From: Russula earlei
Lineage: Eukaryota > Basidiomycota > Agaricomycetes > Russulales > Russulaceae
Assembly: GCA_025769875.1 (NCBI GenBank)
Contig: JAGFNK010000206.1
Span: forward strand, 1-64,000
Length of the DNA stretch: 64,000 nucleotides
Direction of reading: 5' to 3'
The notes under the pieces are model-generated. The model worked only from the letters and a program-made list of their open reading frames with translations. It was not told the origin of the DNA and made no database searches. The translations under genes were made by a program, and so were the position numbers. Each line of letters opens with the position of its first letter. Positions within the stretch are counted from its first letter, which is position 1. Shown here one piece after another: positions 34,993-45,564 of this stretch.

Positions 34993-36827
34993 ATGTAAGT
35001 CCCTTTTCACTAAATATTATGCCATTTGTTCCTCTGATCGTTGCGGCTGCCTGTAGGCCACTGCCCGACGAGCGACCACGTCAATCTGTTGCGAACCTCA
35101 TCGGGCGCTTCGAGCAGCAACAGAAGCGTCAGCCTACCCTCTCAGGCCCACCATCGCGTGCCGCCAGTGCCACGTCCAATAACACTGGCGATCCCGCTAA
35201 AGAAGAGCAGCGCATCGCCCGCGAGTGGCCGCCTCCCATCAACGCAAACGGCAACGCAAGTGCAAGTGCAAGTGCCAGTACAAATGAAACTAGTCCCAGC
35301 AACCTCCCACCGCCAACATCGTCGTCGTCGTCGTCGTCTGCGCCATTACACAGCATACATGCCACCTCAGTACCGGCATCCACCGACGGTAAACTCCCTG
35401 AGGGAGTGCACACTTTAGAGTCTGCCGCCATTCCCGGCGACAACGTTCCGTCGACGGTTGATGACGGCGAAGGAACCGCCGACGCGCATGACACGCCAGC
35501 CCAGGCGTCCCCAGTCCCAGCTCACGTCCTTCCTGCGCCGGCGAACAAACCCCGCACATTTGCTTCCACATCGCGCCCCTCAACCACGGCATCACCGAAA
35601 CCTGCCAAAGCGCCATCGTCTCCCTCAAAATCTACGTCTTCCCCCGGCGCAGGCGGGCGTTCATACACCGCAGCGGCAACCATCGCTGCCCGTGCCGCAC
35701 ACTCCAAAACGCCCACGCCGCGCACGCCTTCAAAGGGCACGGGCACTCGCAGCGCACCATCCACGCTCCCCCGCACCACTACCACCGTCAAGCCTCCCAC
35801 GACATCTGCAGCCACCACACCTCGTCCAAAGACACCCAGTTCACGTCCAAAGACGCCATCATCGAGGAACACAGCTGCAGTTGCATCTGTCGCTGCCGCC
35901 GCCGCCCAGGGTGCGCCATCTGTTCCCGTTCCTCGGCCTCCGATACCCAGGGCTGGCCTGTTCGCCCCGACTGCCGCGTCGCTGGCCAAGACGCGTAGCG
36001 CCCCACTACCCCCACCCCCTCCAAGCGTTCCGCGCAAAGTCGACCTATCGCGGTTGAGCAAGCCCACTGCTGCTTCGGCCAGTAAAGTCCGCACGATTGC
36101 CAACGCCGATACGCCTCCGCGGCCTTCACCGCCCGGACGTGGGACAACAGTCAAGCAAGGGACGGGCGTACCCTCGCGTGCTGCTGCTACTGCGCGCGGT
36201 GGAGCTCATACCCGGTCGGAGAAGGCCGCTGTTGTCACTGTGGCTAACCCTGCCGAAGCTGCGGTTGCTGGTGTGGAAGCGGACGCAGTAGGAGATGAAG
36301 AGGCTGATGGTGGCACTGAAGGAGACAACTCTACTGGACAGGAGCAGCCTGGATTTATTGTAGAGGAAGAACAGCCCTCACAGGGAATAGAGGATAGCCA
36401 CGCCGAAAGTGTGGGACACGAAGAACGGGCTTATGACGAGCAGGGCCACGAAGATGCGACACCGGAAGGAGATGTTGCCGCGGCGGAATCGGATGTTGCC
36501 CCGGTGGCGAAGTCACCACAAAGTCTGACTGCGGAGGGCAATCCAGATTGGAGAGGAGACGTCCCATCGGAGCCATCCGCTCCTCCAGGTGAGGGAGACG
36601 CAGAACACTCTGTGTATGAGAAAGAAGCTGAAGCTGCATCGGAACACGACCCTGAGGCAGCGTCGAGAGCGACGGAACCCGAGGCAAGCTTGGACGAATT
36701 TAAATCGCAAAGCCCAGCCATTGGCGAAGAGCTAGAAGACGTGGTGAAAATGCTTCAAGGAGGGCCTTCCTTTACGTCCTCCACAACACATCTGGTCGTA
36801 GCTGGCGAAATTCCGGATGAAGATTGA
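34993..36827 (+). CDS. Large intrinsically disordered Ala/Ser/Pro/Thr-rich protein, start codon split by an intron
   Basis: The model is 34993-34994 (AT) joined to 35057-36827, giving 590 residues starting MPLPDERPRQSVANLIGRFE. The 62-nt intron has GTAAGT and CTGTAG and falls between the second and third base of the ATG. The first ~25 residues contain the only ordered-looking motif, SVANLIGRFEQQ. Residues 30-430 are low-complexity, with Ser, Pro, Thr and Ala runs and basic patches (TPRPKTPSSRPKTPSSR), resembling adaptor or cytoskeleton-associated proteins. Residues 430-590 are acidic (Glu, Asp, Ala, Gly). No domain is recognised and function is unknown. Without the intron the frame stays open upstream but yields an unlikely 55-residue hydrophobic extension. 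Confidence 0.72.
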
Positions 36828-37356
36828 GAAGGTCGATTTACCAACAGTTGGTCGGACAGGCTCGTCTTCTCTCCTCCTCTGCTCGGCCAAATTTTGGGCT
36901 ATACTGTGTGTGATTCGTTGGCCGTTCTTATATGATATGACGATGCCCGGAATGATCGCTCGTTCAGTTTTCGTCTACAGTATGATACGATACTTACCCC
37001 CTCATTTCCGTACGCTATCTGATATCCCCATCTATAAACACCGGTCTTCGGGCGCGTTTCGCTCTTCACGACGACTGTAATAGTAGGCGGGGTCAGGCTG
37101 GCTTGAAAATGGAGGTTTATCTGCGAAGAGATAAAAACGCTGTGCGATTTGGCACTTTGTCGTATGCACGCAGGCGAGGCGAGCGTCCTGGCATCTCGCT
37201 TGCTGTCACTTTCACACTGCCACTGCCACACGTCGGGGGAATCAACACCGACACCGCTGATTCGCCTCGAGCGCTGGCCTTATTTTTCTCTTTCTCTCGT
37301 TCTGCCATACCTTCTTCCCCCCTCTCCCTCTCCCTCTCCCTCTTTATCAACCAGAG
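36828..37356. other. Intergenic, promoter of the Ser/Thr-rich membrane protein
   Basis: Contains no gene I can support. The last 60 bp form a long pyrimidine tract (CCTCTCCCTCTCCCTC type) just before ATG 37357, a common fungal core-promoter feature. Confidence 0.6.
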
Positions 37357-38654
37357 ATGCAGGCGGGAGTGAGCACGCGGCCTTTTGGTTTATTGGCCAC
37401 CCTCGTCTGTTTCCTCATTTTTGTCCTCGTGCCTCGCGGCAATCTTGCGCTTGCAAACGATTCCCCAGTGCTGAACGTCTTGCTTCCCCGCCAAGGGGCA
37501 TCGTCTTCTCCATTGATCAGCTTGCCAACACAGTTAACGGCAACCTCGGCAGCTCCAGTCGTCGACGTCGCAGGCGCAGGCACAGTCCACAAGTGCCACG
37601 CCTGCGTCGTCAACCCCGCAGGCACAGCCGACCTCCACATCAGGCGCAGCAGCAAGTCACCTCGCAGCAACAAACTACACAAGCAGCAGCGCCGACCCCC
37701 ACCACCCCCAACCCCAACCCCACCACGACCACCACTCCCCCCAATGCACCAGCCAGCTCTGCAGGGCCCTCGTCGACCATCACCTCTGCCCTTGTCACGA
37801 CGAATCAAGTCGGCCAGGTCATCACCAGCATAATCATTGTCTCCGACCGGCAGAGCAACTCGGCCGCTCCCTCGCAGACCTCGGCCAGCAGCTCGAGCTC
37901 GCCCAGTGGCAGCTCTAGCGTCTCAAGCTCGACCATCATCGGACTTTCCGTCGCCGCCGGCGTTGCTGTGCTTGGCATAATCGGCTTCTTCGTGTGGAAG
38001 TTCACACGGAAGCGGATGGGCGGCTATGACGATAGTACGTGACGTGAACCGTCCATGCTTCCCTCCGTTACCATCCCACGCATCGATGCTGATGATCCCT
38101 CGACCCCCCCCCCCCCCGTCAAACCACAGACGAGGAGATCAAGTGGCCGGAGCTCAACGCACACGATACCGCCGTCCCCCTGCCAACGAACCGCACGGGC
38201 GGCTCGGGCTTCGATACCGCTGCGGATGGGCCGAAATTCGATCGGGTACGCGCCCTCCGCGGCCAACTCGACGACCGAGCTCCAGGGCGACCGGTACGCG
38301 GATCCGTACGCCGTCCCGGCGCTGCCACACCTCGACCCCAATCAGCCGTTCCGGGACGACCCGAACGGAGCGCTCTACGACCCGTACCGCGGGCCCGTCC
38401 CCCAGACGTTCGACCAGGCCGTCACGGGCGAGGCGATCCCGATGACGCAGCTCGCCGGCCGTCGCTCGCCCGGTCCGGGTTTGGCGTACGGCGGCGACCT
38501 CGGCGGGCGTGCGTCACCTGGCCCGCAGCAGGGAGCCTACGGCCCCGACTTTGGCGGGCGCGCGTCTCCCGGCCTGAGGGCCCCGCCATATACGAGCGGG
38601 AGGGTGTCGCCAGGACCGCAGGCGGGGTATGGTAATGTTTACGGCCCGCGTTAA
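37357..38654 (+). CDS. Ser/Thr-rich single-pass membrane protein (sensor-like), three frame breaks
   Basis: Exons 37357-38034 and 38130-38654. A signal peptide is clear (FGLLATLVCFLIFVLVPRG). A Ser/Thr/Gln/Ala/Pro-rich outer region follows, then one membrane helix (IIGLSVAAGVAVLGIIGFF) with a basic stop-transfer WKFTRKR. After the intron comes a cytosolic tail EEIKWPELNAH, NRTGGSGFD, DPYAVPALPHL, DPYRGPVP and four RRSPGP/GRASPG-type repeats. The layout resembles Wsc/Mid2-like cell-wall sensors of fungi, but no WSC domain is present, so the function is inferred. Frame changes occur near 37540-37560, 37630-37650 and at 38244-38246 (G run). Each fits one surplus base; without them 400 codons remain. 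The intron (95 nt) contains a C run. Confidence 0.7.
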
Positions 38655-39400
38655 CGACGATTTGATCCGATGAATTGAACACTCCCCCCCCCCCTGCCGA
38701 CGATTATTATGTTAGTACAGCAAGTCACTTTTATTTTTGGCAGGCCTCAACCCCGAAATTATCTCCGTTCTCGTCCTTCTCTCCTAAATTTTTTCACTTG
38801 ACCTGCCATGGGAACGCTTGCGCTCGAAGTGCATGCGAACTTTTGTTTCCAAGCTGCCGCGCCTAGACGGTTTTGCGTATCTATTCAGTTGTGGACTTTT
38901 TCTTTCTTTCACATTGCGCTCACACTGCCCTCGTCTCTTTCCCTTCTGCACCACGTTCCTAGAATTACCATATAATACATGCCAATGTACGAAGACAAAG
39001 ACAAAGAGACGGCCGTCACACAAAGTTTAGTCTATATGACTGCCAAGAGATGATGCCAAGAGAAAGTCCCCTAAACGATCGGCCATTGCCGGCTGCCAGG
39101 TAAACACTCAGACTCAAGAAGTTGTTGACACCGCGGAGGAGGTCAGTGAGCGAACATCGGAGGGGCCCAATCAATCGGAGTTTCTCCAGCGTAGCCTTCC
39201 CTCGCTTGCCGGCATGTCGAAGACCTGGTAGGCTCGCATTCGAGAACCTGCTGCCGATAGATTCCGGACCCTGCGACTGCGACCAACGGTATCAACCTGA
39301 TCGGCGGCCGGCAGCCGAGTTGACATGGGCAGTTCAGAAAGAGAACAACTCCCAGGGGGCTGCTGCTGAGCCCACATGGATCCCACCCGGGTAAAACGCA

Positions 39401-39422
39401 GGGGGAGGGGGGGGGGGAGGGG
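39401..39422 (+). other. G-quadruplex-capable tract
   Basis: G5-A-G11-A-G4: at least four runs of three or more G can be drawn with short loops. Structure in vivo is not shown. Confidence 0.5.
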
Positions 39423-40136
39423 CCCTCGGCGAACTCGTTTGAAACGTGCGGCGCTCATGGCCGCTGGCATGTTGCCGTCGTCTCGAACGAACGGCTCATT
39501 GTTTCCCGGATCAGTGACAAATCCCGAGGACGGACGAAAGGACGACAGGAAGAAAATAAAAATAAATTAAAATTTGCGTTCGCCTCGCCCCTCGTCTTAC
39601 GCTGACTGACAGTCCAGTCCTCCCGAATGTGTCTCAGTTTTTTTTTTTTGGGACGGTGAACATCGTGGTTTCTCGGCCAATCCTAACGCATGTCCCTCGA
39701 GACGCAGGGTCTGGTTCTGCAAGCGCGATGCGGGAGCGTGGACGAGGACGTGAGGAGCAAGGAACCGCGCGAGGCCCTCTACAGTCCACGAAAAACAAAC
39801 TTCGAGTTGTTGCGATCACCACCGACAGAGTACCTTTCAATTTGCACACATCGAGATGCACGACTCTGTCGTCCGGCACTCGGGGGGGGGGGGGGGGTCT
39901 TGGTCAGGAGGACGACCAATTTCTCGCGCCCAACCAGAATGTCTCCGGGGCTTTGCAAAAGTGTCTTGAGACTGCTGTGGTGAAGACTGCTTGGTAATTG
40001 AGATGCAAGAAGCCGAGACGCTTGCATATGCACCTGAGATCAAGTTGTCGGGTCTGCATGTGTCAAAGATGGAATGGCAACCGTGAGGCAGATGACGGTG
40101 CTACTCAGCGGCTGCGACTGCAGGCGATGCCAGGTG

Positions 40137-40250
40137 GCGCGCGCGTGATTCAGTGGCCAGCCAGACAGCACCCCTTATACTAATAGTGTGCAACACTGCA
40201 AGTGCTAGGAAGCCTGCATACCGATGAGCCTTCAAAAGGGACAAGTGCTC
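40137..40250 (+). repeat. Degenerate dispersed repeat, copy 2
   Basis: Counterpart of 9262-9345 (same strand), with insertions between the matching blocks. See copy 1 for the shared motifs. Confidence 0.55.
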
Positions 40251-40356
40251 GCAGAGGGGCAGAAAAGACTCTCCAAATTGAGCATTCAACGGCTTACCTC
40301 GGCTCACATACGGCTCAAGCTCGGCTCCAAGCGGTTTCAAGCCGAGCCGACAACTC

Positions 40357-41265
40357 ATGGCCAACCTCATCCCAGTCCGTTCCGCCAAGTCCGGCAGTGA
40401 GTGGACGCTCAACGACCTGGAATCGTATCACATCAGCCTCAGTCAGGTGGAACCCCTTCCGTTCTTTGGTTTACAGGTAGGGTGGAGAGGAGGACAGATC
40501 CGTCTCTTAGAAAGTCACCGACGACCTTTCGTGTCACAGGAGTTGCCACAACCCTCTGTCGATCAGGAGCTGCTCACTATCGCCGACGCTGCCCCCATGC
40601 GAAATGATCGCCACGCAGAGCTGATCACCTTACTGGACCTTGCCATGATGCCCCAAAAGGGTGACGAACCGCCGTGGATGATTTTGTCGTCGAACTCTTC
40701 AGGTCTCTGGGCTATGTTCATCGAGAACGAGTGGCCCGCACGCGGGCTGACCTCCAGCTCTTTATCTGTGGCGAATCCAGGCGCGCAAAGGACCGATGTC
40801 TGTATCGTCGATCGCTCTCGGAACGATGTTCTTCTTGTCGTCCAGGAAGACAGGCGGTTAGAGAACCGGGAGCCCGTCAATGCGCGAGCCCAGCTGGTGG
40901 CAGAGGCAGTCGCGGCCTTCAACGAGAATAACATCCAAAGGGACGCCGTTGGACTTCCTCCTTTCGTGGAAAAGGCGAGGGATTTCGTGATCGTTGACTC
41001 TGTTCTGAGAGCTTGTTCCTCTCAGGTCATTCCTGGTATCGTCATGGTCGGCACGTCGCCCTCGTTCTTCAAAATCCCCGTGACCCAATCTCTCTCAACT
41101 CACATTCGCCATGGGACCTATCCTCCAGAGGTCACCTGCGTGACCTATTGCTATCCGCCTGTTCCTCGTCCTGCCCGTCGGCTTAGTGAAGGGATGAAGC
41201 CTCTGGACAACAGGCGTGAGATTCTGAAGTGTTATGAAGCTTTCAAGGCGATTGTAGGTATATGA
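40357..41265 (+). CDS. Unknown basidiomycete family, possible PD-(D/E)XK nuclease-like core
   Basis: The open frame is continuous (302 codons), but two features are hidden in it. First, 40477-40539 is a good 63-nt intron (GTAGGG..TCACAG) that happens to stay in frame; spliced, the protein reads FFGLQ|ELPQPSV. Second, between about 40676 and 40793 the family-like sequence (VDDFVVELFRSLGY, ADLQLFICGESRRA) is in another frame and returns to frame at TDVCIVDRS. I recall many paralogues in mushroom genomes with the pattern WT..DL, F-A-x-LL-x-LGY, TDVCVMD..LLLLQEDK and a C-terminal GMRPLENRAEIL; here the last is GMKPLDNRREIL. The D..(V)QED(K/R) spacing resembles a PD-(D/E)XK nuclease core, but Lys is replaced by Arg. 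Function is unproven. A copia remnant lies just downstream. Confidence 0.6.
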   Translation: MANLIPVRSAKSGSEWTLNDLESYHISLSQVEPLPFFGLQVGWRGGQIRLLESHRRPFVSQELPQPSVDQELLTIADAAPMRNDRHAELITLLDLAMMPQKGDEPPWMILSSNSSGLWAMFIENEWPARGLTSSSLSVANPGAQRTDVCIVDRSRNDVLLVVQEDRRLENREPVNARAQLVAEAVAAFNENNIQRDAVGLPPFVEKARDFVIVDSVLRACSSQVIPGIVMVGTSPSFFKIPVTQSLSTHIRHGTYPPEVTCVTYCYPPVPRPARRLSEGMKPLDNRREILKCYEAFKAIVGI

Positions 41266-41319
41266 TTCGTATCTGTATGTCCTGATAAATACATGACCCG
41301 AGTATGTGCTTTTGTCCAC

Positions 41320-42000
41320 GGGATGCGGACTTGCCAAATGGTCCCAGGCTTACAACTACGACGAGGCACCAAACTACCTGGCGGGATGCCACACCATTCC
41401 AAGCACTCGTTGGTAACCTAATCTATGTGTGGCCAACGCCACACGTTCCGACGTTGCATACGCTGTCGGTAAACTAGCGTCATTCATGCACCATATCACA
41501 CTCAGGAACACTGGTCGGCGGCCATAACGAGTCTTGTGCGCCATCTTAAGGGCACTCGCACGATGTCACTCACACTGTGTGGCACAGAACTGACAGGATG
41601 TTCCGACTTTGATTTCGAAAGCTGTATCGACAACGAGTCGCTCCGCTGCAGGATACCGTTTCAACTTGGGACCTGGAGCGATATCTCGAAAGCAACGCGC
41701 GGTAGCTGACAGCTCCTGCTACGGCGGAATCCATCGCACACTCCAACAACCCCGCCCAATATTCACAAACCCAATTCACACGGACAGATCCGAGGACGAT
41801 CTACTGCCGACGACGACGCGGCTCCAAGCTTCAAGGACCAAGTATGGCACTCACACGCAAAGCACATAAGAACAAAGTTTCACTACTACGTCCCAGACCA
41901 AGTTCTGAATGGGGACGTCCTAGTCACAAGAGTCCACACGAAGGCCAACATATCGACGAAGCCATGGACTAGAACCGACGTTGATCGACTACGCCACCTC
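41320..42000 (+). pseudogene. Ty1/copia pol remnant (RT end and RNase H)
   Basis: Frame-shifted fragments in order: NLIYVANATRSDVAYAVGKL, LRHLKGTRTMSLTL (written from several frames), GYRFNLGPGAISRKQ, then DQVLNGDVLVTRVHTKANI. These are the end of RT and the RNase H of a copia element, with many stops and indels. It differs from the element at 1-5092, so it is a separate lineage. No LTR could be assigned. Boundaries are approximate. Confidence 0.75.
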
Positions 42001-42307
42001 CTCGGACTCCGCACCATCGTTTCCCGCTCGAATTGAGGAGTATTACATCTCGGGCATTGAGGACTATTGGAATCCAACGCCTCCGTTTGCCAGTCCACTT
42101 TGCACTCTATAGCAGAATCTCCGCCGATTAGGGTAAAAGGATCTGAGGGTCTCACAAGAATCGACACCTGGCGCCTTATGTTATATGCTTTCTAAGTGTC
42201 ATATGACTTATCCCTCCAAATACCCTTGACGCGACAATGCAAGCAGGTTGGGTTGAGAGCAGACTGCTATTGCAAAACTTGTGATAACTTAACTATGGAA
42301 ACAGAAA
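42001..42307. other. Intergenic, possibly more decayed copia sequence
   Basis: No gene seen. It follows the copia remnant directly and may include its decayed 3' end, but I cannot match an LTR. Confidence 0.4.
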
Positions 42308-45300
42308 TTAAGAGGAGGTGGATGCCGGCCCAAGGAACGAAAGATACGAGCCAATAGAAGATCCACAGCATTCTCCATTTCTGCCAAAGAAGTGGCTAGT
42401 GACCGAAGTCAATCCTCCGCGATCTCCAAGAGTCGCAACACGAGGTTCGTCACCATTGCACCGAGCTAGAACAGCACAAAGTATGGTTGGGCCGTATTTG
42501 TCGTAGTACAAACCCTCCGCACGGCGTCTGCGCAATCGCAGCGCACGGTACACAAAAATACCGGCCGAATAAAGAATTGAGAGCAGCGCGGCGAATGTGA
42601 ACAGAGCTGCACAGAGGAGTCCACCCTTGTCATCTGGCGGAATGAAATTCAGCAGCGTGGTCGCAATTGTTCCGATGTAAATGGCAAAGTGCAACCAACT
42701 CTGTGAGACGTTAGGAGGAGAAAAAAAAGATCAGAGTGAAAGAGGAAGGAGCAGGAGGTGGACACGCACGAGGAAGGTCCGCTCGGTGGCAAAGTACACC
42801 TTTGGTTCAATACGCACCGGTACGGCGATGCGCTTGCCCGACGGTGCGCGCCACTCACGCGTCAGTATTCGGTCATTTCCAATCTCGTTGGGGCTCGTTT
42901 GCGCTTCGTTCGCCTCGCTCTCTTCGTGGGCTCGTTTGACGGCGCGTAGTCGATCCTTGAACCTCTCGTCGAACGCAGATGATGGCACAAGGGGGTCGAT
43001 TGACAGTGTTCGCAACCTTTGTAACGGTCGCGGAGCAGGTGTAGTTGGGGGCGCAGGCAATATTGGCAGGCACTCGCTGCTAAGGGCACGTGAGGGCCCT
43101 GGCTGTTGCGCACGTTCCTTTAGGTGCTTTTCACGGTCTGCGATTGCGTCGGCCGCTTGCGCATTCGCAAGCCCTACGCGTGCGCCTTCATCACGTGCAG
43201 GCGCTATGTCCATGTGTTCATCTCCTTCACCTTCGGATAATGGCTCGGCATAAGTCGCGTGCTCTGCGTCGCCCCCTTCAGGAGTATGTGCACCAGAGCT
43301 CCGTCGTTCAGAAGGTGAGCGTTGAGGAAGGGGTCGTGAAAACGACTTGAAGCCTGTATCAGGCTTAGTTATGTCGACGTCCACTAGGGGCAAAGTCAGC
43401 AGAGCTACGAAAAGGCAGACTCAGGACCAACTTTGCGGGAGCCAGAATGGTACGAGATGCACACGATGTGGGAGGAGAGTTGCACAACCATGAATAAATT
43501 TGCTGAACTTGGGCACAGCCTCAACCAGATGGGAGTTGACAAGCTCAGTGACCCACTGCGGAGGCTCCTGGCCGTATTGTGTTTGAAGCTTTACTTCGAG
43601 CACACCATACCTATGACCGACGTTAATTCGGTGTGCGGACTAGGAATCACAGGGTACGTGCTTGAAAAGCTCACGGTCTTCAGGTGAGAGCTGGTCGAAC
43701 GGCCAATCAATGCCTATATCTGTGCGGCGCCAATTGTCGCCCGCTCTCGGTCGTCCGTCCCAGTTATCCTCACGGACCATTGTGAGTTCAGTGTCAAGTG
43801 AGATGCGTACACGAGCATCGCCAGGAAGCTGGAACGCAGTGCGATTATAAAATGTTCGCATGACTACCTCGGCTGAAATTAAAAGGCCGGCAGGAGTCTG
43901 GATGTGGGATACACGCACCGGGCTGTAGCCTGCGCGTAAGCACAGCGTACTGTACCTCATTTGCAAGTTGGAGCATACTCTCTACCTCCGCTTCGGTCTT
44001 CCTACCCTTCTCTACGAGTGCTGCGAACTCTTCGTCCATGGTGTATTCACCGCGGAGGAACGCGTTCACCTTCTCTTCTTTGATCGGGAAGCGGGCCTTG
44101 ACCGACTTCTCGCCAGTCCAGTCCTCGCGATGGGTCTTACGCTCGACAAAGATATGGGGAATATTGGCATCTCCATACCAACGAAGACGGATGGCTTGGG
44201 CTCCTTCTGTCTTCTCGAGGCGGCCCAGATAGAGCTCGAGGTCTTCGTTGTCAAAATAGATGGATGTGATGGCCGAATCTTTAGGTTCGAACTCCTTATG
44301 CGGATTAAACACTGTAACATTGTCAACGTCGTGCCGATCCTTGAAGTAAAACGTAGATAACAACCAAGAACAGGGAGGTGTCGCATAATCGCGAGTTTGA
44401 GTGGAACGAGATTATCGGGGTGTACCCAGTACTTTGTTGTCTGTCGTACGAAAGCACTCTGGGAACCACCGGCAGAGGAGTCACCCTGTACGGGATGGCC
44501 ACGCGTGCGAACAAGGTCATATAAACGGGAAAGTTTGACGATGATGGCATCCCAGTTGTACTTGTAAAAAGGGCGCTTCTCGAGGTAGTTCTGAATGAAG
44601 GTCTGGGTAAGGGGAGTCGGGGTTTGCTTCTGCAGGAAGTATGGACCAGGTCAATGAGTAGAACGAATGCGAACGGAGCGCGGCCACGTACGTCGTGTTT
44701 CTGACAGAAGGTGAGGGTAATGAACAAGGGGACTGATTATGGAAACGCGCACCTTGAGGATTTTCATGAAGCCGGTAATGTTAAGCTTGGTGTATAAGGC
44801 AAGGTCATGTACGTCCGCGACGAGGGTGGCCACCTCTTCTTCGAGGAAGCGAAACTGTTCCTCAAGGGCGTCTAGACTCTGGGTGGAGTCATCATCCGTG
44901 GCGAGGGTATCACCCTCGTCGTCGGTGTCGTCATCGTCGGAACCGCCATCTTGGGCAAGCGAGTCGCGTTTCCGGCTTGCCTCCGGATCTTCACCATCTG
45001 GTGCAGAGGGCTCCGGGGCGCGGCGTTGGGTGGGTGAGGGAGTTGCAGTAAACTCTTCGGAAACCAGCTTTTTGACCTTCTTTCCGGCAATCTTTATGCG
45101 ATTGGAGAGCTCAGCTGTCTGAGTGGGGCGCGAGAGGTCGGCAAGGGAGAGGAGACGGAAGGAGGTAAGGACACAGACCTTGGCCTTTTGAAAGTCATGA
45201 ATTTTGTCGAGCTCTCCTTCGAGCATGTTGGTGAATTCTTGTTCGTCGACGGCATTCCAGTTATGGGAGGTGGTGCGAGCCTGGAAGGGCACACCGTGAG

Positions 45301-45476
45301 CGTGAACGGGAACGGGGACAAGAGGGATGACCTTGAGTTCACGCTTGAGAAGGTTGTAGTCGATGTAGAAGGGACGCCATTCGCTGTAAAGGTCGTTCTT
45401 TGAAAGAGGATGAAGAAGGGAGAGGAGGGAAAACGGAGGAGGGAAAACTTACGGATATTTTCCTTCCAAACTTCAT
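42308..45476 (-). CDS. SPX-VTC-DUF202 protein, vacuolar transporter chaperone complex
   Basis: Ten exons (minus): 45476-45453, 45397-45179, 45118-44753, 44700-44692 (9 nt), 44629-44365, 44311-43919, 43872-43662, 43610-43432, 43383-42770, 42700-42308. The SPX domain ([38 protein letters not shown]) binds inositol pyrophosphates and senses phosphate. The VTC core follows: [53 protein letters not shown], basic residues of a polyphosphate-polymerase tunnel. A long linker leads to C-terminal DUF202 helices. The [13 protein letters not shown] stretch and length (~860-890) favour a VTC2/3-like subunit, but VTC4 is not excluded. Oddities: a 9-nt exon, a 60-nt in-frame intron (45119-45178), a GC-AG intron (43611-43661) and a frame break near 42461-42466. 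The break removes the third helix as written; in the other frame it ends normally at 42409. Confidence 0.87.
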
Positions 45477-45564
45477 GGCGGGGAGAAGACAAGGGAGGGA
45501 GTGGTAAAACCCTGGGCAAACTCATATCATATTGGAACGAACGTGTGTGTTCCCTCGCTCCTCC
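45477..45564. promoter_or_regulatory. 88-bp bidirectional promoter between VTC and Gtr2 genes
   Basis: Only 88 bp separate the two ATGs. The VTC side is purine-rich on the + strand (GGGGAGAAGACAAGGGAGGGAG); the middle is AT-rich (CATATCATATTGG); the Gtr2 side ends in pyrimidines (TTCCCTCGCTCCTCC). Both genes must take their core promoter from this segment or from each other's 5' ends. Confidence 0.7.

Larger units (their letters stand above)
38655..40356. other. Gene-poor interval with G-rich tract and dispersed repeat
   Basis: No supportable gene. Contains long homopolymers (C near 38681, T near 39640, G near 39882), a G-quadruplex-capable tract at 39401-39422 and repeat copy 2 at 40137-40250, about 100 bp before the next gene. 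Confidence 0.6.
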
